Source: Thermococcaceae archaeon
GTDB taxonomy: Archaea > Methanobacteriota_B > Thermococci > Thermococcales > Thermococcaceae
Direction of reading: 5' to 3'
Length of the DNA: 10,190 bases
NCBI GenBank assembly: GCA_027064745.1
Contig: JAMOPD010000264.1
Location: 1-10,190, forward strand
Positions 1 to 6,209 of the stretch are shown here, piece after piece. Positions within the stretch are counted from its first letter, which is position 1, and each line of letters starts with the position of its first letter. The notes below the pieces were generated by a model. That model ran no database searches and was not told where the DNA came from. It worked only from the letters and a program-made list of their open reading frames with translations. The position numbers and the translations under genes are program-made.

Positions 1-65
1 TGAGATAACTAAAATCTAGTTCTCATCAGTTATGATAATCAGTAACCAAATGGGAGGCGAAATTT

Positions 66-281
66 GTGGAAAACAATACTACACTTGAAATGGAGATTAT
101 AAAACTCTTGGAGAAGCATGGAGCATTGCCATTGTCATTCATAACGCGATTCCTAAATGAAAGTGGAGTTTGCTGTACAAGACAAAAGGTTGAAAGAACC
201 TTGAGAAGGCTTATTGACAAAAAGGTTGTAGAGTTCTTCTATGTGAATAATAATCATAGAAGACATTATCGTTTGAGGTGA
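66..281 (+). CDS. small winged-helix DNA-binding protein
   Basis: A 71-residue protein starting at GTG, chosen because GGGAGG (52-57) lies 8 nt upstream. Residues 8-18, 22-31 and 37-50 read as three helices, the last (TRQKVERTLRRLIDKK) being the likely recognition helix. Residues 54-70 (VEFFYVNNNHRRHYRLR) form a basic beta-hairpin wing. This is the minimal archaeal winged-helix layout; there is no ligand or membrane domain. Residues 36-37 are a CC pair. The gene ends in TGA within the ribosome binding site of the next gene, so the two are probably co-transcribed and translationally coupled. No promoter is visible in the 65 upstream bases, so the operon may begin outside the window. Inferred role: local transcription regulator, possibly of the surface-protein locus downstream. 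The target is unknown. Confidence 0.75.
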   Translation: MENNTTLEMEIIKLLEKHGALPLSFITRFLNESGVCCTRQKVERTLRRLIDKKVVEFFYVNNNHRRHYRLR

Positions 282-286
282 ATACT

Positions 287-721
287 ATGGGAGCATCAGC
301 TATGATCCTCGGTAATGACAGAAGAATCCTGGTTATTGAATATCTCCAGAAACGTGAGGGGAGAGCTGATTTAAGGGAAGTTGTTGAGTATATAGCTGAG
401 AAAGAAGGCAATACCGAAAGAAAACACCGAAAGAGCATATATGTAAGTTTGATGCAAACACATATCCCAAAGATGCAAAGGGAAGGAATAATATCCTACG
501 AGCATGGGACCCTTAGATTAATCCGCATTCCTCCAGATGTTAGCTTATATATGGAAGTTGTGAGTAAAAATGATATAAGCTGGAGTACATTCTATATTGG
601 AACATCTCTCATATTTATTGCAGCAGGGATCTTCCTTAATAATGTCCCATTAGTCATTGCATCAATTATCTACACTCTAATAGCCCTTATACAGCACCAA
701 AAAGTCAAGAAGGTATTTTGA
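287..721 (+). CDS. DUF7344-like winged-helix protein with two C-terminal membrane helices
   Basis: A 144-residue protein. The ATG at 287 is preferred over the in-frame GTG at 278 because GAGGTGA (275-281) sits 5 nt before it and overlaps the previous stop. Residues 6-82 follow the archaeal DUF7344 winged-helix pattern: LGNDRRILVIEYL, then ADLREVVEYIAEKE, then RKSIYVSLMQTHIPKMQREGIISYE. Residues about 100-117 and 119-136 are two hydrophobic helices separated by a short NNV turn, so the DNA-binding domain should be held at the inner face of the membrane. The family is common in euryarchaea and poorly characterised. Its place just upstream of an envelope-protein locus suggests a membrane-tethered one-component regulator of that locus; this is inference. 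The last 18 bases, including the stop codon, belong to a 30-bp sequence repeated downstream. Confidence 0.8.
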   Translation: MGASAMILGNDRRILVIEYLQKREGRADLREVVEYIAEKEGNTERKHRKSIYVSLMQTHIPKMQREGIISYEHGTLRLIRIPPDVSLYMEVVSKNDISWSTFYIGTSLIFIAAGIFLNNVPLVIASIIYTLIALIQHQKVKKVF

Positions 722-733
722 AGTGATTTCAAC
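704..733 (+). repeat. 30-bp direct repeat, copy 1
   Basis: This copy begins GTCAAGAAGG and ends GATTTCAAC. It covers the last five codons and stop of the DUF7344-like gene plus 12 bases downstream. It is identical over 30 bp to 797-826, with the flanking bases differing on both sides. Confidence 0.95.
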
Positions 734-796
734 TAAGCATGCGTTTTGAAGATGCCCAGCGGTGGAAAGCTCTTCAGAAGCTGGCCGACGTATTGG

Positions 797-826
797 GTCA
801 AGAAGGTATTTTGAAGTGATTTCAAC
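797..826 (+). repeat. 30-bp direct repeat, copy 2
   Basis: An exact copy of 704-733, offset by 93 bp. The 63 bp between the copies (734-796) contain two overlapping short open frames, from ATG 739 (26 codons) and ATG 752 (20 codons, ending in the same VKKVF tail as the upstream gene). Neither has a ribosome binding site, so translation is unlikely. The pattern looks like a duplicated gene end left by an insertion, recombination or slippage event. Confidence 0.95.
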
Positions 827-857
827 AGGAGTAATGTCTCATTACCACATAGTAACT

Positions 858-873
858 CGAAATTTACTATATA
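858..873 (+). promoter_or_regulatory. promoter of the surface-protein locus
   Basis: CGAAA (858-862) fits a BRE and is followed directly by an AT-rich TATA-like element TTTACTATATA (863-873). Archaeal spacing puts the transcript start near 890-895. That leaves a leader of about 55 nt containing a hairpin and the ribosome binding site of the first subunit gene. The start position is inferred. Confidence 0.6.
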
Positions 874-896
874 CACAAAACTCCCACTTTCTATCA

Positions 897-920
897 AGTG
901 CCTCATTGTCTAGGGGCACT
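897..920 (+). promoter_or_regulatory. 5' leader hairpin
   Basis: AGTGCCTC (897-904) and GGGGCACT (913-920) pair over 8 bp with one G-U and an 8-nt loop. The hairpin lies between the predicted transcript start and the GGAGG at 937-941, leaving the ribosome binding site free. It could stabilise the mRNA of a highly expressed subunit or bind a regulator. Confidence 0.5.
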
Positions 921-949
921 ACCGAATGAAAAATTTGGAGGAAAAAACC

Positions 950-1549
950 ATGAAGAAAATTTTAGCCCTTGGTATGCTGGGGCTTTTGGTAGCAATGGCC
1001 TTTGCGTTAGGCAGTAGTGCAACGTTCAGAGACTACAGAGCACAGAGGAGTACCCACATTGCAGTAGTCACTGACGATTCAGAACTCATTGATCTAACAC
1101 CAGTTCAGCCTTATGCATACATTGATAGTAGTGGAAAGTTAGTTATTGACTTTTCAAGTGACAATCCTAACTGGCCTGGACACAACGATACAGGCTGGAC
1201 TAATAAAGGAATGGGTCTAAGCCCGCAGTCAAGATACAATTTTGACCACGTTTTCAACGTAAGCAACGACCTCTGGGACAACAAGACCATACTTGTTGAG
1301 ATTGTTTCCTCAGATCCTGGAAAAGTGTCATTCTATGACCCCGGAGAGAACATGCATACAGTTAGTGGAAATGGGACTCCATACAACTCAGATACAGCAT
1401 CAGGAGACGTGTGCTTCTATCTTGCACCTGGAGAGGCCCTCGGTGTTGGCATGGAGCTTGCAGCACCGAACACGCTCGGAGATTACAATGTGACAATAAC
1501 AATAATGGCATGGCCAGCTGACGATGCACCATTTACATGTGGAAGGTGA
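950..1549 (+). CDS. DUF1102-type secreted subunit 1 (TasA/AbpA-like fibre subunit candidate)
   Basis: A 199-residue exported protein. The ATG at 950 is preferred to the one at 926 because GGAGG (937-941) lies 8 nt before it. Residues 1-24 are a signal peptide ending GSSA, and the predicted mature start is TFRDYRAQRSTHIAVV. The rest is beta-rich with a landmark segment GLSPQSRYNFDHVFNVSNDLW (in two parts, 89-98 and 99-109), the family's 'PGE' turn at 150-152, and Cys145 and Cys197. Several N-X-S/T sequons (NDT, NVS, NKT, NGT, NVT) suggest N-glycosylation. DUF1102-type proteins are typical of Thermococcales. A small mature beta-domain with an aromatic residue just after the cleavage site, next to its own signal peptidase, recalls TasA/CalY and archaeal AbpA. 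First gene after the strong promoter, with a richer codon choice (AAC, CTC, GAC) than subunit 3, so probably the major, abundant subunit. The fibre role is inference. Confidence 0.8.
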   Translation: MKKILALGMLGLLVAMAFALGSSATFRDYRAQRSTHIAVVTDDSELIDLTPVQPYAYIDSSGKLVIDFSSDNPNWPGHNDTGWTNKGMGLSPQSRYNFDHVFNVSNDLWDNKTILVEIVSSDPGKVSFYDPGENMHTVSGNGTPYNSDTASGDVCFYLAPGEALGVGMELAAPNTLGDYNVTITIMAWPADDAPFTCGR

Positions 1550-1554
1550 TGAAG

Positions 1555-2085
1555 ATGAGAAAGGTAATAGGATTATTTATATTAATGGCAGGCCTCTTAA
1601 TTGCTGTTGCCGCCAGCAGTGCTAACTTTGCGTACTTCCAGGCAAGTAGAAATGTCCACATAGCTGTTGTTCCAGACGATTCTGAGCTTATAGACCTCGA
1701 GCCTCTCCAGCCATATGCATATATAAATGATAACGGAATGCTTGTTATTGACCTAAGTCATAACAACCCCAACTGGGAAGAGGGCTTTGGTAAGGGTATA
1801 AGCCCTGACAGCACCTATGTATTTGAAGAAGTATTCGGAGTGAGCAATGACCTTTGGGAAAACATGTCAATATGTATGCATCTAACATACTCAGGGGACA
1901 GTGGAGTATTGTTCTTCACCGGTGACTACACCAACACCACAGTGGGCAGCACTGACTTCAGCTTCACAGTAAACCCAGGAGAAGTTGTTAAAGTTGGCAT
2001 GATACTCAGCGGATTCAACTATACTGCCGGAGACAAGATTAACGGTCAAGTACAGTTTTATGCTACAGCCGGGGAGTGCAGTTGA
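1555..2085 (+). CDS. DUF1102-type secreted subunit 2
   Basis: A 176-residue paralogue of the preceding protein. AAGGTGA (1543-1549), overlapping the previous stop, places the start at ATG 1555 rather than 1537 or 1549. Residues 1-23 are a signal peptide ending SSA, followed by mature NFAYFQASRNVHIAVVPDD. The conserved core follows: QPYAYI (52-57), NPNW (71-74), GISPDSTYVFEEVFGVSNDLW (81-101) and the NPGEVVKVGM turn (140-149). Cys107 and Cys175 are the only cysteines. The C-terminal one matches Cys197 of subunit 1, but the internal one lies on a different predicted strand. There are sequons at NMS, NTT and NYT. The two genes are 5 nt apart and surely co-transcribed. A terminator follows directly, so subunits 1 and 2 form the strongly expressed front of the locus. 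Likely co-polymerising or alternative subunits. Confidence 0.8.
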   Translation: MRKVIGLFILMAGLLIAVAASSANFAYFQASRNVHIAVVPDDSELIDLEPLQPYAYINDNGMLVIDLSHNNPNWEEGFGKGISPDSTYVFEEVFGVSNDLWENMSICMHLTYSGDSGVLFFTGDYTNTTVGSTDFSFTVNPGEVVKVGMILSGFNYTAGDKINGQVQFYATAGECS

Positions 2086-2101
2086 TTTAGATTTCTTCTT
2101 T

Positions 2102-2120
2102 GGAGCTTTTGCTCCTTTTT
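2102..2120 (+). terminator. hairpin/T-run terminator after subunit 2
   Basis: GGAGC-TTTT-GCTCC (2102-2115) is a perfect 5-bp stem followed by five T (2116-2120), 17 nt after the stop codon. No convincing new promoter with room for a leader lies before the next gene, so this probably acts as a leaky terminator that lowers expression of the downstream genes relative to subunits 1 and 2. Confidence 0.65.
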
Positions 2121-2157
2121 CAATAATTTATTAACGCAAGATCAAGGGGGAACATGA

Positions 2158-2670
2158 ATGATAACAAAAGCAATTATCAGCATTGGACTGTTCATAATCA
2201 TGACAGGGGTAATTCTTACAAGTTTAAATTCTGAAGATAACATACCCGTAGTTTACGCTGTACCCAATGCAAATAACACCACAATAACTCTCGAAAGCCC
2301 CGTACCGCCATATTCATATCTTCAAGACGGATTTTTGAAAGTAGAGATAAGTAATAAAAGTCCAATGTATCCTGGATTTGGAAAAGGATTAAGTAAAGAT
2401 ACCATATATGTTTTTGAAAAGGTATTTAAAATAGAAAATAATGTGAGTGAAACAGGAGAAGCTGAAATCTGTGTAACTATTGTGTCCAATTCTGAAAATA
2501 TTGGATTGTTTGAGGGTAGCTTTGAGGGTTCATGGAAGCAAGATATCAGTGTTTCATTACTTGCCAACGAGACAGTATATATCGGAATGCGTGTTGATAC
2601 GCATAACTTGACTCTTGGCAATTATGAAAGTGCTATATCAATACAAGCTGTCGGAGGAAGTTGTGGATGA
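2158..2670 (+). CDS. DUF1102-type secreted or membrane-anchored subunit 3 (divergent)
   Basis: A 170-residue protein aligning with subunits 1 and 2 through PPYSYL (50-55), KSPMYPGFGKGLS (67-79) and DTIYVFEKVFKIENN (81-95). Cys105 and the C-terminal Cys169 match the positions in subunit 2. It has AGGGGG (2145-2150) upstream, though ATG 2154 is out of frame and ignored. Residues 4-22 are hydrophobic, but the SSA|(T/N)F cleavage motif and the following aromatic residues and RxxHI segment of subunits 1 and 2 are missing. The conserved NDLW is also lost. It may therefore stay membrane-anchored, or be cleaved elsewhere, and serve as a minor, base or initiating subunit. Sequons NNT, NVS, NET and NLT are present. 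Its AT-rich codon use is like that of the downstream genes. Overlaps the peptidase gene by ATGA. Confidence 0.7.
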   Translation: MITKAIISIGLFIIMTGVILTSLNSEDNIPVVYAVPNANNTTITLESPVPPYSYLQDGFLKVEISNKSPMYPGFGKGLSKDTIYVFEKVFKIENNVSETGEAEICVTIVSNSENIGLFEGSFEGSWKQDISVSLLANETVYIGMRVDTHNLTLGNYESAISIQAVGGSCG

Positions 2671-3740
2671 ACAAAATCATTGAATATCTATTCTTTTCCA
2701 TGATTTCAATTGTCATTGTAGGATCATTAGCAGGTGCTCTCGTTGACAGGCCTGTATTTATATCTTATGCTTATTCTGGTAGTATGACCCCCACAATAAG
2801 CAAGGGGGATGTGTTCTTTATTGATCCATTCTCAAGAAATCCCCAAGTAGGGGATATAATTATTTTCAATGCTGATGGCAAATGGACTGTTCATCGGGTT
2901 GTTGCAATAGTTGATGATGGGTATATAACAAAAGGAGATAATAATGTTGCAACAGATCAACAAAGCAAGAAAATTCCTCCTATAAAACGATCCCAAATAG
3001 GCGGGAAAGTCATAACATTCAGAGGGAAACCTATAGTAATAAGAGGTGCTGGAAATTATCTTCAAAATAACTTATCTAACCGAACTAAGATGGTTCTTGC
3101 TGGTATTCTGATAATACTCGGAACAATTGCATTTGCAGGTGATGGAAATCGAGGTGTCAGGAGAAAAAAGAGATCTAAAGTTATGGTAATAAAATTCAAA
3201 ACTTTGTATATACTTGCATCCATATTTCTTTTAATCATGGTAGCTTCATCGATGTTTGTTTCATGGCAAATTTTTCCGATTGAATATACCGTTACATCTG
3301 CTGGAGGTTTGAGAGAAGGATGGTATCTTCCAGGTAGTGTATTTACTCAAAACATAACTGTGAAAAACATGAATTTCTACCCAATGGTGTATTATATCTC
3401 AGCTCAAAAACCAGTCATTAGAATCTCCCAAAATAACTTCCAATTAAACAGTAGAGAAGAGAGAAATATTGCAGTTACAATAAAAAGCCCAGAGGAAACC
3501 TCTGTATACTCAACTAAAGTAAAGGTAAATTCGTATCTCCCTCTCCTTCCGAGATCTATCACCACAAGGCTATATAAAATCAATTCTATAGCTCCAGTAT
3601 TGGCAATTCTACTCGAAATTTCAGTCTTTCTTGCGAGTTTATATAAAGTCTCCGGAATTGGAAACGAAGATATAATAAGAATAAGAACAAAAAGATCATC
3701 TTTACTAAAACAGCTTAAACAGGAGGTGTTTAGAGCATGA
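2667..3740 (+). CDS. signal peptidase I (Ser-His, SipW/ER type) with extra membrane-anchored ectodomain
   Basis: A 357-residue membrane protease that should remove signal peptides of the neighbouring secreted proteins. ATG 2667 is chosen over TTG 2661 because GGAGG (2653-2657) is 9 nt away. Residues 8-27 are the first helix. SGSMTPT (37-43) contains the nucleophile Ser39, and His76 in WTVHRVV takes the place of the bacterial Lys, as in SipW and eukaryotic/archaeal enzymes. Asp91 and Asp97 in TKGDNNVATD are the usual acidic residues. The S26 domain ends near 135. Residues 142-158 and 177-199 are helices around a basic loop (RRKKRSK). Residues 200-305 form an outside beta-rich domain, and 306-326 a last helix before a basic cytosolic tail. 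Archaeal signal peptidases are usually about half this size, so residues 160-357 are an addition, perhaps for substrate docking. Overlaps both neighbours by ATGA. Confidence 0.88.
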   Translation: MNKIIEYLFFSMISIVIVGSLAGALVDRPVFISYAYSGSMTPTISKGDVFFIDPFSRNPQVGDIIIFNADGKWTVHRVVAIVDDGYITKGDNNVATDQQSKKIPPIKRSQIGGKVITFRGKPIVIRGAGNYLQNNLSNRTKMVLAGILIILGTIAFAGDGNRGVRRKKRSKVMVIKFKTLYILASIFLLIMVASSMFVSWQIFPIEYTVTSAGGLREGWYLPGSVFTQNITVKNMNFYPMVYYISAQKPVIRISQNNFQLNSREERNIAVTIKSPEETSVYSTKVKVNSYLPLLPRSITTRLYKINSIAPVLAILLEISVFLASLYKVSGIGNEDIIRIRTKRSSLLKQLKQEVFRA

Positions 3741-5122
3741 AAAAAATTCTCTCAGTGATTCTACTTTTCTTGCTTGCGTCACTGATGATAATCGGTTCTA
3801 GTGGCACTTTTGTACAATTCACTACCGATAGAGAGGTTCATATAAATGTTGTGCCTCATGATAACGAATATTTGGCATTTACATGTCATGGCAATTACTC
3901 CAATACTGTCATTATCGAAAAAAATAGCAATACTACCTTTGACGCACTTAAGGTTTCCAATTATCTCAACAGTCCACACACAGTTTGGATAACATTATCC
4001 CCAGACTATTCTCAACTACCAGCCGATGTTACGATGTGGATAGAAACAGAAGATGACTCCGAGATAGCAATAAATCCACAGAATAGCTATATATTTACTG
4101 GAAATGTGAGTGTTGGTGACGCACCTGCAGGAGAGTATGAAATCCCCATACTTATGAAAGCATATTGGGATAGTGGAGATGCAAAAGTATCAACATGCCC
4201 TCTAAAACTCATAATAACAAATGGGCCCTCAATTGAAAAAACATTGATTTCTGGAGAAGAAACTGTACCTGCAAATACTCCTCAAGAATGGACATTTAGG
4301 ATTACAGTAACGAACGATATAGTAGAAAGAGATTTAACAATCCACGATATTATACCTCATGGGTTTACAGTAACAGCAGTAATACCCAGTGGAGGTGCAT
4401 ACTCCCTGACACCTATATCAGACGGCACTGAACTAGAATGGAATGTAACATTAAATCCTAATGAAAGTGCATATATAGATGTTACCATTAAAACAACAGG
4501 GCTATCATGCGGAAAGCATGTACTTAATGAAGGGGCAGAGATACAGGGATCCAACAAAAAGAGTGAGTCAATAAACATAACAGCTATATGTTGTTCTAGC
4601 TGTTGCGTTAAAAAAATGTGCAATATCAAGGTTAGTAGTACGTTAGTGAGAGTTATTGGTTTTATACCAGCACCCCCAGTAATATTCTCTGACAAACCAG
4701 CGACCCTATTAAACACCATAATAATTTATAATAAAGGAGCAGAAAGGGATATAGTGCTACATCAAGAAGTTACATCATACTTTAGTGTTGCCAATTATTT
4801 CAGTACAAAGGGAAGTGTAACTCTCCAACCTCTTCCAAATGGAAAGACATTGGTTACTTGGAGATTACATCTTAATCATGGAGAATGGGGAAAATTAATT
4901 TTAAAACTACATACAGATGGCATATCAGTTGAAGATACAACGCGGGTCATAGTTACAGGCAGCATTTGGATCGATGGATGCAGGCAAAAAGGCTGTCCTA
5001 CATGTGCTAAAGTTATAAAATGCCATTGTTGTGGCTGCTTAGGAAGAAACTCAGAGCCCGGTTCCTTAGCAGACATGAATATAGACGATCTTGATGAAGG
5101 AATAGGGGAATGTGAAGGATGA
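3737..5122 (+). CDS. secreted cysteine-rich protein with TasA-like N-terminus and DUF11-like domain
   Basis: A 461-residue exported protein; AGGAGGTG (3721-3728) supports ATG 3737. Residues 1-23 are a signal peptide ending GSSG. The mature start TFVQFTTDREVHINVVPHDNE repeats the N-terminal signature of subunits 1 and 2 (quoted here as TFVQFTTDREV plus HINVVPHDNE). Residues about 24-160 form a beta-rich domain. Residues 164-283 match a DUF11-like Ig fold (SIEKTLISGEETVPA, then DLTIHDIIPHGF, then LEWNVTLNPNES). A second similar sandwich spans about 296-411. Sixteen cysteines cluster at 285-295 (CCSSCCVKKMC) and 415-434 (CRQKGCPTCAKVIKCHCCGC), with one at 459. The tail is acidic and has no membrane anchor. 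This suggests a disulfide-braced or metal-binding adaptor, tip or cross-linker joined to the fibre through its TasA-like end. No enzyme motif is seen; function is inferred. Confidence 0.75.
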   Translation: MKKILSVILLFLLASLMIIGSSGTFVQFTTDREVHINVVPHDNEYLAFTCHGNYSNTVIIEKNSNTTFDALKVSNYLNSPHTVWITLSPDYSQLPADVTMWIETEDDSEIAINPQNSYIFTGNVSVGDAPAGEYEIPILMKAYWDSGDAKVSTCPLKLIITNGPSIEKTLISGEETVPANTPQEWTFRITVTNDIVERDLTIHDIIPHGFTVTAVIPSGGAYSLTPISDGTELEWNVTLNPNESAYIDVTIKTTGLSCGKHVLNEGAEIQGSNKKSESINITAICCSSCCVKKMCNIKVSSTLVRVIGFIPAPPVIFSDKPATLLNTIIIYNKGAERDIVLHQEVTSYFSVANYFSTKGSVTLQPLPNGKTLVTWRLHLNHGEWGKLILKLHTDGISVEDTTRVIVTGSIWIDGCRQKGCPTCAKVIKCHCCGCLGRNSEPGSLADMNIDDLDEGIGECEG

Positions 5123-6180
5123 CGGCTAAAAAAGAAAAGATTAAAGGATATCTAAAAAAGAGGGGGGTACTAGCAATATTCCTAGTGCTCTTCCTCATCT
5201 TTGGGTTTTACTCTATAAAACTTATGAGTGCACGCCCATACAGTATAACCAGAGAAACTGTTGGAGGATATACCCAAGAAGGAAAGTTAATACACAGTGC
5301 CACTTTAAGAGATAATTCTTTATACGGATCAACGCTACAGAGCGACTATTATCCTATTCCATTAGTGAAAGAGTTAATATTAAAATACGCATATACTTTC
5401 ACGCCTTCAAAATCAATAACTGGTACTTATGACGTTATAGGGACTGTAAAATATAGCGTGAATAGAGGAGACAAAAATGTTGTCTTATGGGAAGATAAAC
5501 TCTTCGAGGACAAAGGAAATCTCAAAGATGGGAAATTTACCATCGAATATCATATGAACATCAGTGAAATCAATAAAAGAGAATCAGAGATTTCCAAACA
5601 ACTCGGTATTAGAAGACTTAGGAGGAGTATATCAATAACTGTCAATGTTAAAACAAAAGGAAAAGTATACAACAAAGCAGTATTAGAAAACTTTGAACAT
5701 ACTATCTCATTAATGGAGGATTCAAATGCTGGATTATATTATTTTAATAACCCAGAAAAAGTCGTAAAAAGAACAATAACTACAAGTACACAGAAAAAGA
5801 ATGCCGTAAATTTCTTCGGAATACAAGTAGATATTGAAACCGCTAGAGTCGTTGCTCCAATTCTAGCTCTTATATTCCTAATACCTCTCGTTGGAGGAGT
5901 ATATACTATCAAAAGCACAATGCCAACAGATGAGTTAAGGAGAATTAGGCCATATATAGTAGAAGGCATGCCTGGAAAGGTTGAAAAGAGAATTTTGTTA
6001 TCGACTCCAGAAGACTTAGAAAAAACCTTTGAACTTATAGACAAGCCAATACTTCATTATATAGACAATGGAGAAGAGTTCTATGTGATAATCGATGGAA
6101 ATATAGCTTATGAGTATAGAAGACTTTTAGAGGAAGACCTTGAGGAGGAAATTAAGACTGAGCTTGAGGAAGAACCCTGA
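5119..6180 (+). CDS. DUF5305-type membrane protein
   Basis: A 353-residue protein, overlapping the previous gene by ATGA; the GGGGAA at 5105-5109 is the likely binding site. A basic N-terminus is followed by a membrane helix at 15-34. Then comes a large outside beta domain (35-240) with the DUF5305 opening YTQEGKLIHSATLRDNSLYG, followed by DYYPIPLVKELILKYAYTF. A second helix lies at about 245-262. The cytosolic tail (263-353) contains VEGMPGK, LSTPEDLEKTFELIDKPILHY and FYVIIDGNIAYEY and ends in a run of acidic residues. The family is restricted to archaea as far as I know and often sits next to signal peptidase and DUF1102/DUF11 genes; no biochemical role is established. Here it is the last gene of the locus and the only two-helix protein with a sizeable inner domain, so a platform or anchoring role for the exported subunits is plausible. 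It has no cysteine. Confidence 0.8.
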   Translation: MTAKKEKIKGYLKKRGVLAIFLVLFLIFGFYSIKLMSARPYSITRETVGGYTQEGKLIHSATLRDNSLYGSTLQSDYYPIPLVKELILKYAYTFTPSKSITGTYDVIGTVKYSVNRGDKNVVLWEDKLFEDKGNLKDGKFTIEYHMNISEINKRESEISKQLGIRRLRRSISITVNVKTKGKVYNKAVLENFEHTISLMEDSNAGLYYFNNPEKVVKRTITTSTQKKNAVNFFGIQVDIETARVVAPILALIFLIPLVGGVYTIKSTMPTDELRRIRPYIVEGMPGKVEKRILLSTPEDLEKTFELIDKPILHYIDNGEEFYVIIDGNIAYEYRRLLEEDLEEEIKTELEEEP

Positions 6181-6200
6181 CCCCCTTCTCTTTTTAATTG
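6181..6200 (+). terminator. pyrimidine/T-rich terminator after the surface-protein locus
   Basis: A CCCCCTTCTCTTTTT tract directly follows the stop codon of the DUF5305-type gene. There is no clear hairpin; in Thermococcales T-rich tracts alone terminate transcription. The gap before the next promoter supports an operon end here. Confidence 0.5.
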
Positions 6201-6209
6201 CTGTCTTAA

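Noticed and set aside
739..819. Short peptide of 26 codons between and across the repeats
   Set aside because: There is no ribosome binding site before ATG 739 or ATG 752, and an alternative frame is equally open.
704..826. Possible minimal CRISPR (two 30-bp repeats)
   Set aside because: There are only two copies, with a 63-bp gap, and one copy is coding sequence at a gene end. The repeat lacks CRISPR-like features and no cas gene is nearby.
2123..2132. AATTTATTAA as a TATA box for subunit 3
   Set aside because: The implied transcript start (about 2153) would fall after the ribosome binding site at 2145-2150, so a leadered gene could not use it.
4357..4719. Minus-strand open frame of 120 codons
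   Set aside because: It lies inside the coding region of the Cys-rich protein, with no promoter or recognisable protein.
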